The notes: a model not told the origin generated them from the sequence alone. A DNA stretch of 64,000 bases from an uncultured Hungatella sp. (GCA_910588325.1 CAJUPP010000004.1:21403-85402), one strand, 5' to 3'; shown: positions 18,401 to 27,647, numbered from the stretch's first letter. Translations and numbers: made by a program.

Positions 18401-19497
18401 CTGCAGCGATCCTCACTCATGGAAGGTCTGGCAAATTTCACTTCTGTATGCTGTATACTGAGAGATGTATAACTGGCTCCCAAAGACCAGATGTGGGGCG
18501 TTCCCTCCATATCCAAAGCCGACTTTTCTACCAGACGTTTCGTTCCGTTCCCCCGGATAATGGTTTTTATCTGAAAACATTCCCTGCGGGTTCGATTGTA
18601 CTTTACATACTGAATCTCCCACTTTTTTTCCTTACCATCTTCCCACAGCTGCCTTAGTATACCCTCCTGTTTTCCGTCTGCCTCCTTTAATCCCTTTTGC
18701 ACAGCATCCGTCCTTTTTGTCCACACAACAAAAAAGGAGTTTGCATACTGTCCAAACTGCCCGTCCTCACAAACCGCATCATAGGAAGCCCCCACATCCA
18801 TCAAAAGATACTTTGGATAATCATAGGCTGTTATGGTATCTGTCAAATCTCCTTTCTCCGGAAGATAACTGTCTGAAAAAACAGTCACCGGAAGCCTATA
18901 GTCCGGCATCGGATAATAAAATTTCAGTTTTCCCTCTGTCTCTTTATCCGCCAGCAGCTTCTCTATCTGATTCCGGGAAAAGCTGAACTCATCTTTAGCA
19001 GCACCTGCCCAGTATTTCATTCCAAAGGGATTACATACCACAACAAGAAGCTGCCCCTGGGGTTTCAAAAGCCGCTTAGCCGCCTGAATCTGCTCTCTGC
19101 TGTTTTGTCCCAACGCCCCCACAAATACAATATAATCATAGCCATCCTGACACATCTCATCCGGATAAGCCTCAATACTCCCTGTATAATAATTAATATT
19201 TCCCCTGCCGTCTGTCTGCACATGGCGCAGCCAGTTTACCCTTAAGTCTTCCTCCGACTCATCCAGGACATCTACCATAGCCATCTTCCGGCTGTACACC
19301 CCAGTCAGGGCGCCATAATCCGAGCCCACCTGAAGCAGCCTGCCGTCCGGACGGAAGGGATACCAATCCATCAGATTTTCTCTCTGATCCGAAAGGGCAT
19401 ACAGATATTCCAACCGGGGATTCTCCCTCAAAGCTTTCTTCCTGTCTCCCCCATAGGTTTTAAGAATCTCTAACAATTCTGTGCTAATTTCACTCAT
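15457..19497 (-). CDS. multidomain methyltransferase / GT2 / GT4 glycosyltransferase
   Basis: This 1346-residue fusion carries several activities. Residues about 50-200 form a SAM-methyltransferase-like domain (RLLQVGSDYGALTG). About 565-625 is a charged coiled coil. About 700-960 is a GT2 domain beginning VSIIIPVYNQIHYTYACLLS, with MFLNNDTQV as the metal motif. About 985-1346 is a GT4-type domain (GILFVGGFAHPPNADAVLW, then VVPLRYGAGVKGKVVEAL). It probably extends and methylates a glycan chain in one polypeptide, as in O-antigen-type chain-terminating enzymes of ABC-exported polymers. The Wzm/Wzt-like exporter is directly upstream, which fits that model. The ATG has GAGGAG upstream. Confidence 0.88.
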   Translation of the reverse strand: MSEISTELLEILKTYGGDRKKALRENPRLEYLYALSDQRENLMDWYPFRPDGRLLQVGSDYGALTGVYSRKMAMVDVLDESEEDLRVNWLRHVQTDGRGNINYYTGSIEAYPDEMCQDGYDYIVFVGALGQNSREQIQAAKRLLKPQGQLLVVVCNPFGMKYWAGAAKDEFSFSRNQIEKLLADKETEGKLKFYYPMPDYRLPVTVFSDSYLPEKGDLTDTITAYDYPKYLLMDVGASYDAVCEDGQFGQYANSFFVVWTKRTDAVQKGLKEADGKQEGILRQLWEDGKEKKWEIQYVKYNRTRRECFQIKTIIRGNGTKRLVEKSALDMEGTPHIWSLGASYTSLSIQHTEVKFARPSMSEDRCSAEFPYMVGKTLAQQLGEEIQEGKALVRTIQKAMDQVLAVKKTCRIHFSVTPEFLEVFGDSDGRKPSAAEAKDQFQHLFEGQECLEISNIDALFENILLTDNGMYCLDYEWVFQFPIPVRFIEYRILFYFYRQYHSILTACSSVEDWLLKFDITQEEQKVFGGMELSFQQYVHGENQQIYLENYLVKTKNARELAKVDGELERTRERLEQIKLQLKEKDTAIRKMTEVQRLTNNHVTNLEIIIKDLRHEVEEEGKTLTYLNRHEALIFKVRRKLGEKFNEKYPRGTVKRKKLSYLKEYLFHPVHSLKLYTSEEGKNLKDGDFAIGSQYKEHGKLRFPYVEQPAVSIIIPVYNQIHYTYACLLSILEHTKDVSYEVIIADDVSTDATEHLDRYAEGLVICRGSTNQGFLKNCNHGAQSARGRYLMFLNNDTQVTEGWLSSLVNLIQSDESIGMVGSKLVYPDGRLQEAGGIIWSDGSGWNYGRLDNPDKPEYNYVKDVDYISGAAILLSTDLWKQIGGFDTRFAPAYCEDSDLAFAVREAGYRVVYQPLSKVIHFEGVSNGTDVEGFGMKRYQVVNSEKLKEKWQAQLEKQCENNGNPDPFRARERSQGKKIILVVDHYVPTYDKDAGSKTTFQYLKMFLRKGYVVKFLGDNFLHEDPYSTVLEQMGIEILYGQDYQVGIWDWLKDHGNDIAAAYLNRPHIASKYIDFIKENTDIKVIYYGHDLHFLREGREYALTGDLQRRQASEYWKSVEMSLMYKAAVSYYPSYIERDAIKAEDEDIPVKDIVAYVYEEFKENIPQDFAKREGILFVGGFAHPPNADAVLWFVREVYPLIREKMEADGDQPPEFYVVGSRVTEEIQALEQPGNGIVIKGFVSEEELVQLYDRTRIVVVPLRYGAGVKGKVVEALYHGAAIVTTSIGAEGIYDAEHVMVIKDRPREFAESVAWLYQNPQQCLDMSRRTQEYVRRHYSMDAAWRVIREDFM

Positions 19498-19566
19498 TCC
19501 TGCTCCTCTTCTTCCTCAAACGAAGCCTATATAATACCTGTTCCTGGCGGACCCTCTACGAATCAT

Positions 19567-20871
19567 TCAAGTATCAATTTCTACCTTCACAGCCTCCACC
19601 CTGGATTCCATATCAAACACCCCCACCGTATTCTTATTGGAAATCACAGTAATATTCGCCACATCATAAAGCCGGTGATACACCACATGCTCACCCAGTT
19701 CAAATCCGGTACAGCTCATGGACAAAAGATACTCTCCCCCCTGAAGTGTCATCTTCTGAGTAAAGCTTACCTCATACTCATCCCCTGATTTCACCGGCTT
19801 AATATCCGTCCCCTCAAACATGGTATTGGTGCCGCTTAAATCCGTCCCCTTTTTATCCTTAATGGTATAGGTAAAAATAGGCATCTGGATATCAGCCGCA
19901 AACCGAATCTTCTCCTTTATCGTAAACTCCTCCCCCTTTAAAAGGAGATTCGTCAGATTTCCCCTCTGATCAAACAATCCCAAATCATAGATCTGTGCCC
20001 TGCCGTCCCCATACTCGGTCCGGCCGGCGTTGATAGTCAGGCTCTCCTTCATCAGCTTTCCGTGAGTTTTTGGCTTTTTCTTCTCACTCTCTCCCGAAAA
20101 ATCATTCATTTCTGTCAGTTCTTCCTGAAGAGAATCCATCTGATTCGCCAGAATCTTCTTATACAAGTCCACCATGTGTCCCGGAGCCCCCTCCGCCACA
20201 AAATTCCCCTTATTTAGAAGCACTACCCTATCGCAGTACTTGATAATACTCCCCATATCATGGGTCACCATCAGAATTGTGGTCCCGTTTTTCCGAATCT
20301 CCTCCATGCGGCGGTAACATTTTGACTGGAAAAATACATCTCCCACAGACAGCGCCTCATCCACAATCAAAATCTCTGGCTCCACATTGATCGCCAATGC
20401 AAATGCCAGACGAACAAACATACCGCTGGAATAAGTCTTCACCGGCTGATATACAAAATCCCCGATATCCGCAAACTCCAGAATATCCTGAAGCTTGGCA
20501 TCCATCTGTTTCTTGGAAAATCCCATCATGGTGCCGTTCATATAGATATTTTCAATACCAGTATACTCCATATTAAAACCGGCTCCCAGTTCCAGAAGAG
20601 CGGAAATCACTCCATCCACCTTTACGTCCCCGGTTGTAGGAAGCAAAACCCCCGTAATGATTTTCAAGATTGTAGATTTCCCGGAGCCATTGGTTCCGAT
20701 GATTCCTACGGTTTCTCCCTTTTTCACCTGAAAGGAAAGATCATTTAAGGCATAAAACTTTTTATGGTATTCCCTGTGAAAGGGATTCAGCGCTTCCTTC
20801 AGCCTGTCGACAGGTTTGTCATACAATTTATAAACCTTTGAAACATTTGTTACAGTGATTGCATTCTCCAT
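19567..20871 (-). CDS. polysaccharide ABC transporter ATP-binding protein (Wzt/TagH type)
   Basis: This ATPase subunit drives export of a finished glycan. Walker A is IIGTNGSGKSTILKI near residue 60. The signature is YSSGMFVRLAFALAI, and Walker B is EILIVDEALSVGD. These match the Wzt/TagH/RfbE subfamily. A charged linker (ESEKKKPKTHG) leads to a C-terminal domain of about 150 residues that resembles the carbohydrate-binding Wzt-C domain. The ATG at 20871 has AAGGA 6 bases upstream and is preferred over the ATG two codons earlier. The permease gene precedes it by 30 bp. Confidence 0.92.
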   Translation of the reverse strand: MENAITVTNVSKVYKLYDKPVDRLKEALNPFHREYHKKFYALNDLSFQVKKGETVGIIGTNGSGKSTILKIITGVLLPTTGDVKVDGVISALLELGAGFNMEYTGIENIYMNGTMMGFSKKQMDAKLQDILEFADIGDFVYQPVKTYSSGMFVRLAFALAINVEPEILIVDEALSVGDVFFQSKCYRRMEEIRKNGTTILMVTHDMGSIIKYCDRVVLLNKGNFVAEGAPGHMVDLYKKILANQMDSLQEELTEMNDFSGESEKKKPKTHGKLMKESLTINAGRTEYGDGRAQIYDLGLFDQRGNLTNLLLKGEEFTIKEKIRFAADIQMPIFTYTIKDKKGTDLSGTNTMFEGTDIKPVKSGDEYEVSFTQKMTLQGGEYLLSMSCTGFELGEHVVYHRLYDVANITVISNKNTVGVFDMESRVEAVKVEIDT

Positions 20872-20901
20872 ATTCATTCCTTAATTTTATGTCAGTGCTC
20901 T

Positions 20902-21720
20902 TTATAAAACATCTGAAAAATGTGGCCTCAGACGCTTAAATACCTTTAACCCAATCAAAAGCAATACCACAGTCACTCCCCAGAAATACAGTGTCAGAGT
21001 CGGTCTTTCCCAAAACCAGTTTCCCATAATCATACTGTCCCGGTATCCTGCTGTAACATAGTACATAGGATTTATTTTTATAAGCTTACTGAACACAGGA
21101 TAAAAAGAACGGTCTGCAAACTGCTCCTCCTGCCACATAATCGGAGTCAGCCACATGCCAAACTGCAGGCATATGCTTATAATCTGGGCCATATCCTTAA
21201 AAAACACCTGGACAGCACTGGTAAAATAGGTCAGTGCTATAGCAAACAAAAATGCAGCCATTGTATAATAGGCTGTCTGAATCCAGTATATCTTCGGCAT
21301 CCATCCCATACACAGATAAAGCCCCAGCATAATCAGCACAAAAATCAGATGGACAATCAGACAGGAAATCATCTTTATAATAGGCAGAACCTCTACCCGA
21401 AACACTACTTTCTTCACCAGATAACTGTATTCCTGCAGACAGTTGGTTCCTGCATTCAACGCCTCACTGAAGAAGAACCACGGCACAATCCCCGGAACCA
21501 GCCACAGAACAAAAGGAACTCCCTCAATAGGATTGCCGTTGCGCAGCCCCACTCCGAACACAAAATAGTAAATCGCAACTGTCGCTATGGGCTGAACAAA
21601 CATCCAAAACACGCCAAAATAGGAACCTACAAACCTTTTTTTGAAATCGGCCCTGGCCAAGTCTAAAATCAGCCTTCTTTTTTTAATGATATCCTTCCCC
21701 AGCGATATCAGATAATTCAT
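20902..21720 (-). CDS. polysaccharide ABC transporter permease (Wzm/TagG type)
   Basis: This 272-residue permease has six hydrophobic segments and the ABC-2 layout. The N-terminus LARADFKKRFVGSYFGVFW and the WFFFSEALNAGTNCLQEYSYLVKKV stretch are typical of Wzm/TagG proteins. It would form the membrane channel for a lipid-linked polysaccharide with the adjacent ATPase. The ATG has GGAGG about 12 bases upstream, slightly far. Its place in a glycosyltransferase operon rules out a drug exporter role. Confidence 0.92.
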   Translation of the reverse strand: MNYLISLGKDIIKKRRLILDLARADFKKRFVGSYFGVFWMFVQPIATVAIYYFVFGVGLRNGNPIEGVPFVLWLVPGIVPWFFFSEALNAGTNCLQEYSYLVKKVVFRVEVLPIIKMISCLIVHLIFVLIMLGLYLCMGWMPKIYWIQTAYYTMAAFLFAIALTYFTSAVQVFFKDMAQIISICLQFGMWLTPIMWQEEQFADRSFYPVFSKLIKINPMYYVTAGYRDSMIMGNWFWERPTLTLYFWGVTVVLLLIGLKVFKRLRPHFSDVL

Positions 21721-21763
21721 ATTCTTTGTCTTCCTCCAAATTGCTGATTCTATGTGTCAGGCT

Positions 21764-22318
21764 TTAAAATTTAAACGTACTCTTCAGTCCGCCCCATTTC
21801 TGATCTTTTTCGGAAATAATTAACTGCATCCCTTCTTCAATCGGCCACTTCACACCAATATCCGGATCATTCCAGATTAAGCCGCCTTCATCTCCCGGAT
21901 GGTAGAAGTCTGTACATTTGTATGCAAATTCCGCCTCATCAGACAATACCAGAAATCCATGAGCAAATCCCTGCGGTATATAAAACTGCTTCTTATTTTC
22001 TGCGGACAGCTCCACGCCAAACCATTTTCCATATGTTTGGGAACTGGTTCGGAGATCTACTGCCACGTCAAACACCGTTCCCCTGACAACACGTACTAAT
22101 TTGCCCTGAGGATACTGTTTCTGGTAGTGAAGTCCTCTTAAGACTCCTTTGGATGACATGGACTGGTTATCCTGTACAAAAACCATGTCAAGCCCCTGGG
22201 CCTTAAAATCATTCTGATTGTAGGTCTCCACAAAATATCCCCGCTCATCATAAAAAACCGTAGGCTCAATCACATAAAGTCCTTCCATCCCGCAGGATGT
22301 TATCTTAATCTTTCCCAT
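21764..22318 (-). CDS. rfbC: dTDP-4-dehydrorhamnose 3,5-epimerase
   Basis: The enzyme epimerises dTDP-4-keto-6-deoxyglucose at C3 and C5 on the way to dTDP-L-rhamnose. It has the family cupin motifs FYDERGYFVETYN, VFVQDNQSMSSKGVLRGLHYQ with the catalytic His, and IPQGFAHGFLVLSDEAEFAYKCTDFY with the Tyr. It has 184 residues from the ATG at 22318, which has AAGGAG 8 bases upstream; the open frame continues 11 codons further without a site. The rfbA, rfbB and rfbD genes are not in the window, so rhamnose synthesis must rely on genes elsewhere. Confidence 0.94.
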   Translation of the reverse strand: MGKIKITSCGMEGLYVIEPTVFYDERGYFVETYNQNDFKAQGLDMVFVQDNQSMSSKGVLRGLHYQKQYPQGKLVRVVRGTVFDVAVDLRTSSQTYGKWFGVELSAENKKQFYIPQGFAHGFLVLSDEAEFAYKCTDFYHPGDEGGLIWNDPDIGVKWPIEEGMQLIISEKDQKWGGLKSTFKF

Positions 22319-22366
22319 TTTCAAACTCCTTATCTTCACTTTTCGATTCATGGTAATGTTCTATCC

Positions 22367-24052
22367 TTATGTTCTTATGCAAACAATGCTGAACAGCCGA
22401 AACAGCACATATCCGTTGGCACAGAACATCAGATACAATATACTACGGTTTCTATCCTTTGTCAAAATTAACCAGTCATTTTTGCAGGCCATAAGAAAAA
22501 TCGGAAGGAACGGCAGAAAATAACGTCCCTGAACTCCATTGATTACCCTGCTGCTAACAGGAGTCCAGGCCAAAAGCATGGAACCTAAAGCAGCAGCCAC
22601 ACAGGCTCCGCATACCGTAAAAATCCATACTCTCTTTCCCTTTACCAGAATCAGAGCTTCGCCTGGTTTTCTTAATGCCAGTACTATCAGGCAAAACGTA
22701 AAGAAGACTACCAACAAGTAGGGGACATCCAGTCCCTGATCCACATTGCCCAGATAAGCTCCTATCATCGTCAGGTGATAGACATCTCCCTGCCAGAGTA
22801 TGGTCTGATAGAACATCCGAATTAGTCTTCCCGGATTATGCAGCAGAAAATCCAGGCTATATCCTGCTTCCCCTGCCCATTCCACTACCTGTTCCGATGT
22901 GGTGGCAAAATTTGCAATCACCTGACTGTTTACCAATCCCATTGCTATAATCCAGGCCCCGGCCACTGCCGTTGCGGACAATCCCCACTTTACCCAGCCC
23001 CCAAATTTTTTCACAGGAATCAAAAGGCATGCCCCCATCAACACCCCGTATATCATCTTGCACGGCCCCGCCACTGCCATAAGTACCGCCAGCACTACCA
23101 CATCCTTCCATCTCACCCTCTCTTTGGCATAAGCCAGGTCAAGACAGACGGCTGTAAAGTAAAACAGACACCCCATAATCATCACATCATAGGAAAAAGA
23201 CCCGGAAAGATGAAGAGTCATCGGCAGAAGCGCCACCCCAAACAGAACTTCCTTTCCAAAAGGCAGCCGCTTCATCGCAATCGCTGTTATAGTCACAAAA
23301 AACAACAGATTGAACAAGCGTCCCAGATATACCAGCCATAGGCTGTTCAGGTGAAAAAATCTGGCTAAAGACATTCCCAATGCCTGAGGAACATATGCTA
23401 AAGGTGTTGTTATAACAGGGTGATAAATACTTGCTGCTGTCTGATTTTTTGCATCCGGTGTTCCCATCTGCCTGAAGGCCTCTTCCTGAGGGGTACTTTC
23501 TCCCTTTAATCCTATATCGTGGATCAGCCTGTAAGTCTCTTCTCTCAGTTCCTGCCCTAGAACCTCCCATTCTTTATCCTCCCCCGCAGGTCCAAAGAAT
23601 CTCCAGATATTATTTTCATCTTTCGTATATCCATATTTTCCGTGGATGTCCTCTAAAAACCAATCCGTCCCCCGCACAAGCACGGCGCCTGTATCGCTTA
23701 CAGCCTTCTTCCCCATCATATAGCTGGATAATTGGTAAGCGCCGATGTAATGACTGATTTCATCAGGTGCGGAGAGCGGAGGAAGAACAAAGAGATACAA
23801 CAGTCCCAGAAAAAGCCCGGTCAGAGGATATATCCGTTCCAGGCTCCACTGCTTCTTCCCGGCCAGTTGTAAAAGAAGTCCTCCCATCACCGCTGTCCCA
23901 AGAAAAATCACCAATACCAGAATCGTATACCAGATCGCCAGCCAGTCATCTCCTGTATTTGCCATTCCATGACCTACATCTTTGAAATGCGCAAAAGCCA
24001 GCAGAACCATAACCGCCCATACTGCCAACCAGGGTTTAACTTTTTTCTTCAT
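22367..24052 (-). CDS. DUF2142 family membrane protein
   Basis: The protein has 561 residues and about twelve membrane segments. The segment LYLFVLPPLSAPDEISHYIGAY carries the PDE-xxH motif of DUF2142, a group thought to be GT-C-type membrane transferases in teichoic acid and polysaccharide loci. A large outside loop (residues about 120-215) follows. The ATG has AGGAGG 5 bases upstream and overlaps the end of the DUF2304 gene by 17 bp, so the two are co-translated. Confidence 0.88.
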   Translation of the reverse strand: MKKKVKPWLAVWAVMVLLAFAHFKDVGHGMANTGDDWLAIWYTILVLVIFLGTAVMGGLLLQLAGKKQWSLERIYPLTGLFLGLLYLFVLPPLSAPDEISHYIGAYQLSSYMMGKKAVSDTGAVLVRGTDWFLEDIHGKYGYTKDENNIWRFFGPAGEDKEWEVLGQELREETYRLIHDIGLKGESTPQEEAFRQMGTPDAKNQTAASIYHPVITTPLAYVPQALGMSLARFFHLNSLWLVYLGRLFNLLFFVTITAIAMKRLPFGKEVLFGVALLPMTLHLSGSFSYDVMIMGCLFYFTAVCLDLAYAKERVRWKDVVVLAVLMAVAGPCKMIYGVLMGACLLIPVKKFGGWVKWGLSATAVAGAWIIAMGLVNSQVIANFATTSEQVVEWAGEAGYSLDFLLHNPGRLIRMFYQTILWQGDVYHLTMIGAYLGNVDQGLDVPYLLVVFFTFCLIVLALRKPGEALILVKGKRVWIFTVCGACVAAALGSMLLAWTPVSSRVINGVQGRYFLPFLPIFLMACKNDWLILTKDRNRSILYLMFCANGYVLFRLFSIVCIRT

Positions 24053-24428
24053 GTATACCTCCTGATACAGTATCTGACTTTGCCTGCTCTTCTTCTCTTA
24101 TTTTTTCTATCAGTGCCATCTGCTGGGCCAGTTCCTTTATCTTGGTTTCCAGTTGGGAAATATGAATCGTCATATAAAATATCTTCACAATCAGAATAAA
24201 AATTGCAGATACAAATAAAAAATTGGTGGTAGCATAAATCCCTACCAGATGGGATGCAAAGTCTGCCACTGACGGAAAAATACTGATTATTACCAAAACC
24301 AGTGCCAGAATAATCCAGAAAATTGCATTTTCGATCTGCACTTTGGACTGGCGGATTTTTCTCATCATCAAGAATAACGTTCCTACTGACACCAGAATAA
24401 GCGCGGCCCTCAATGTTATTGTCATCAT
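24036..24428 (-). CDS. DUF2304 family membrane protein
   Basis: The protein has 130 residues with three hydrophobic segments (near residues 5-20, 36-56 and 70-90) and a C-terminal coiled-coil tail (QLETKIKELAQQMALIEKIR). The IFWIILALVLVIISIFPSVADFASHLVGI segment is typical of DUF2304, a small membrane protein commonly found beside GT2 genes. Its role is unknown; it may anchor or regulate the neighbouring transferase. The ATG has GAGGAAC upstream, 29 bp after the GT2 gene. Confidence 0.88.
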   Translation of the reverse strand: MMTITLRAALILVSVGTLFLMMRKIRQSKVQIENAIFWIILALVLVIISIFPSVADFASHLVGIYATTNFLFVSAIFILIVKIFYMTIHISQLETKIKELAQQMALIEKIREEEQAKSDTVSGGIHEEKS

Positions 24429-24457
24429 GGCCGGTTCCTCTCTTTCTCAATTTTACA

Positions 24458-25414
24458 CTAATTCCAATACTCCAAATTAGAAGTACACAGCCGCACCATC
24501 CATGGAGGCAGACGCCTGTATCGTTTTCCAAGTAAATATCCCAGATATTTACATCCGCTGCTAAAAACCAGGGACGGAATCAGCCACACATAACCGGTTT
24601 TTATCAGCTTCTTTGCCGTTCTCTTTACCATCCGGATTCCTTCTTCTTCCGAAGGAATTCCCTCAAACACTTCCGGATGATCCGCCTGAGAGACTGCCAG
24701 ATCAAAGTTTCGTCTGAACTGCTGTCCCACAGACATGTTATGAGAATGTATCACCCGTGCATCTGCGGCGTACATCACCGCATACCCGGCTTTTATCACG
24801 CCTGCCGCATAAATCATATCCTCATTAAAAATCGTTTTGTTTAAAAAACCTTCCTGTTTCAGGAAAATATCCCTTTGATAGGCACAGCAGGCATTGGAAG
24901 CAAAATAAGTTTTGATTCCCATTTGCTTTAAATCCTTCTCTGTCTTCACCCTGCTTTCCTTTGGATAATTAAAATCCCGGTTCAGCCGTTCAATCCGTTT
25001 ACAGTCCTTTGCCGGAAGCTGTCTTCCATAGGCTAAAGCAACCGTCTCTCCCTCTGGCCCCCGCCTCTCAAAAGCCGCCACCAGGCGCTCTACCAGATAT
25101 TGGTCAGCAGGCACCGCGTCGTCTGTCATAAAAATCATAATATCTGCCCTGGAATAAGACGCCCCTTTATTCCTTGTTCTTCCATGGTCAAACTCTTCTT
25201 TTGCCACATGATGTACCTTAAGCCCAGGGATACCGGAGTATCCTTTGTTATTCCAATAAGAACGATCCGTATTCATAATAATGATCTGCTCTACAGGATA
25301 GGTCTGCCTCCCCAGCATCTGAAGCAGGCGGCTAAATTTCTTATCCGGTTTATATACAGGAATGATTACATCCACTGTGAGATGTTTTTTTCCGCTGAAT
25401 TCTTCTTGCTTCAT
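24458..25414 (-). CDS. glycosyltransferase family 2, rhamnosyltransferase-like
   Basis: This is a 318-residue GT-A enzyme. The N-terminal VDVIIPVYKPDKKFSRLLQMLGRQTYPVEQIIIMN is the nucleotide-binding half. IMIFMTDDAVPAD contains the DD metal motif. FNEDMIYAAGVIKAGY gives the catalytic ED. The pattern resembles RfbF/WbbL-type rhamnosyltransferases, which fits rfbC in the same operon, though sugar specificity is inference. The ATG has GAGGAA upstream. Confidence 0.88.
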   Translation of the reverse strand: MKQEEFSGKKHLTVDVIIPVYKPDKKFSRLLQMLGRQTYPVEQIIIMNTDRSYWNNKGYSGIPGLKVHHVAKEEFDHGRTRNKGASYSRADIMIFMTDDAVPADQYLVERLVAAFERRGPEGETVALAYGRQLPAKDCKRIERLNRDFNYPKESRVKTEKDLKQMGIKTYFASNACCAYQRDIFLKQEGFLNKTIFNEDMIYAAGVIKAGYAVMYAADARVIHSHNMSVGQQFRRNFDLAVSQADHPEVFEGIPSEEEGIRMVKRTAKKLIKTGYVWLIPSLVFSSGCKYLGYLLGKRYRRLPPWMVRLCTSNLEYWN

Positions 25415-25424
25415 ATCTTTTTCC

Positions 25425-26717
25425 TCATTTCTTTTGCGCTGCTGTCCGGGCCGTCAATATCCAGGCCCCGGCCACAAATCCCACCGCCATAACCACCATA
25501 AGGCTTAAATACGTCCAGGCAGCTCCGGGAATTCCGTAAGCAGATACCAGCCGGGGCGCCAGCCATGCCGCCAGTCCGGTCAATACAAGGTAAATACCAA
25601 AAATCACCTTCTGCTGCCTTAGAATCACCAGCACATAATAATATAAATTTAAAAAAGCATAAAAACTTCCGCCCAATACAAGCAATACAAAAGAAGAATG
25701 GTAAACAGTCAGACTTCCTTCATATGCCTCTCCCAGAAGCCGTTCCATGATTCCAAGCACCGGCCTCCCAATTCCCCATGCCAGTAAAACTGCCGCCACA
25801 CTTAATCCTCCGATCATACCGGAGATTTTTAAAAGCAGCCTTGTAAACTTCTGAAACTTCTTCTGATTCCAGTCATCTGTAAGGCAGGTCAGCACCGGAC
25901 GTATCACAAATCCGGCCGCCAGATTTATCATGGAGGTAGGCATAAAAATAATATTGAAATATCCTGATGCCACATCATCCAGGCAGGAGTCAATGGCATA
26001 TTTGGCGGCTGAAAAAATATAAAAGTCCAGAAATACGGAGATAAATAAAAGAATGGTCTCAGAAGTGAGAGGCAAAAGTCTGTCCCTGTTCCACGTCCAC
26101 CGAATTCCCGAAAGCCTTTTTATTACCATACGGTCAAACAAGATAACACCGAGTGCCTGAGCTGCCACAGCTGCCATACAGGCGGCTGCCAGATTCTTCC
26201 ACAGAATCAGAACCATCAGAAACATTCCCACAGACAAGAACGTCCGAAAGGTGTTGGATTTTCCTGTCAGATGAAGGTTTCCATTCCTCTGAAATTCTGA
26301 CTCATACACATCTGCTAATCCATCAATCACTTTATAGCACACCAGAAGAAAAATAATTCCTGCTTTCTCCGCACTGTATCCGCTGACAGCCAGATATCCT
26401 GCGCCTGCTGCCAATGCCAGCAGACAGGTTACATATCTGTGATGAAGATAATCGCCGAATCCGTAGGTTTCTGCCCCATCCGTAACCTGAAACGGACGGA
26501 TTCCAAAATAGGCCAAAAGAAACATCTGCTGCCCGAAGGTACTGTAGCCAAAAGAAAAGATTCCCCCCTGTTCTTTGCCGATGATTCTGAGAACAAGAAA
26601 GGAAAGCACCATACTGGCAAATGCATAGCAGAAGCTTCCAATGATATTCCAGATAACATTCTGCTTTTCTTTATTTGTACCTGTCCTGAGTAAAAGAGCC
26701 ACCCACCTGTCTGCCAT
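25425..26717 (-). CDS. oligosaccharide flippase-like membrane protein (Wzx family)
   Basis: The protein has 430 residues and about twelve membrane segments. NVIWNIIGSFCYAFASMVLSFLVLRIIG is typical of the start of Wzx/PST flippases, which move lipid-linked repeat units across the membrane. A longer frame starts at 26747, but the ATG at 26717 has AAAGGA 8-9 bases upstream. It lies in the same operon as an ABC-type glycan exporter, which is unusual, because these belong to two different export routes. Confidence 0.85.
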   Translation of the reverse strand: MADRWVALLLRTGTNKEKQNVIWNIIGSFCYAFASMVLSFLVLRIIGKEQGGIFSFGYSTFGQQMFLLAYFGIRPFQVTDGAETYGFGDYLHHRYVTCLLALAAGAGYLAVSGYSAEKAGIIFLLVCYKVIDGLADVYESEFQRNGNLHLTGKSNTFRTFLSVGMFLMVLILWKNLAAACMAAVAAQALGVILFDRMVIKRLSGIRWTWNRDRLLPLTSETILLFISVFLDFYIFSAAKYAIDSCLDDVASGYFNIIFMPTSMINLAAGFVIRPVLTCLTDDWNQKKFQKFTRLLLKISGMIGGLSVAAVLLAWGIGRPVLGIMERLLGEAYEGSLTVYHSSFVLLVLGGSFYAFLNLYYYVLVILRQQKVIFGIYLVLTGLAAWLAPRLVSAYGIPGAAWTYLSLMVVMAVGFVAGAWILTARTAAQKK

Positions 26718-26758
26718 ATATCTGTTCCTTTCCTGTCTGCTGCACATCCATCAACCGA

Positions 26759-27451
26759 TTACCGTTTCCTCTTTCTAAAATTCTGAACCAGCAGAATCGA
26801 TATCAGCATCCTTACCATATATCCTGCAGCCACCGCAGGTTTTAAGTAGCTTTCCCCGCCTGCCCGCTCTCCGATAACCACAGGAACTTCAGCTACCTTT
26901 GCTCCCTGTTTCAAAAGATAGGAAACCGTATCCGGCTCCGGACCATAATTTAAATTCAGCGCAAATTCCTTAATCATTTTCCGGTTGAACATTCTCATTC
27001 CGGAAGTGGGATCTGTCAGATTGACACCTGTAGTCAAACGGATTGCCGCTGTGATGATCCTGCTTCCAATCATTCTTACGGAAAAATTTTTCCGGCTCTG
27101 AATGAAACGGCTTCCAATAACCAGCTCATATCCTTCCTCCATCTTATTTCTCATAGCCTGGATAAACTCTGGCTTGTGCTGCCCGTCTCCGTCAAACTGA
27201 ACGACATACTCATATCCTTTTTTATATGCGTACTTCATCCCTGCCTGAAAACATCCAGCCAGCCCCAAATTCACAGGGAGATTGAGAAGATTGTAGCCCT
27301 TCCCCCGGCAAATATCTGCCGTCCGGTCTGTGGAACCATCGTTAACCACCACATAATCCAGCCGGAGGTGCTGCCGGTTCAAGCCTTCCACTACCATCTC
27401 AATATTCTGTTCTTCATTAAATGCCGGTATGATTGCCAGAACCTTTTCCAT
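26759..27451 (-). CDS. glycosyltransferase family 2, DPM1-like
   Basis: This 230-residue GT2 has VLAIIPAFNEEQNIEMVVEGL, YVVVNDGSTDRTADI, the QFDGDGQHKPEF metal motif (DGDGQ), and DPTSGMRMFNRKMI. These belong to the dolichol-phosphate-mannose-synthase-like group, which load a sugar onto polyprenyl phosphate. Such donors are used by GT-C membrane enzymes, and candidates for those lie in this region. The ATG at 27451 has GGAGG 5 bases upstream; a TTG four codons earlier lies inside that site. It is the first gene of the operon running to 15457. Confidence 0.9.
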   Translation of the reverse strand: MEKVLAIIPAFNEEQNIEMVVEGLNRQHLRLDYVVVNDGSTDRTADICRGKGYNLLNLPVNLGLAGCFQAGMKYAYKKGYEYVVQFDGDGQHKPEFIQAMRNKMEEGYELVIGSRFIQSRKNFSVRMIGSRIITAAIRLTTGVNLTDPTSGMRMFNRKMIKEFALNLNYGPEPDTVSYLLKQGAKVAEVPVVIGERAGGESYLKPAVAAGYMVRMLISILLVQNFRKRKR

Positions 27452-27647
27452 TGCTTCCTCCAAAATAATCTGCCTCTATTCTATCACTCTTTCTTTCACT
27501 AAATATTCCCATATTTCTTACGGATAAATATTATTTTTATTACAATTTTACAATAAGAGACAAAAAATGTAAATTGGATATAGCATTTTCTTTTCAAATA
27601 TGGTAAATTATGATTCATGGTTATTTCATTTCCAGGAGGTATTTATT

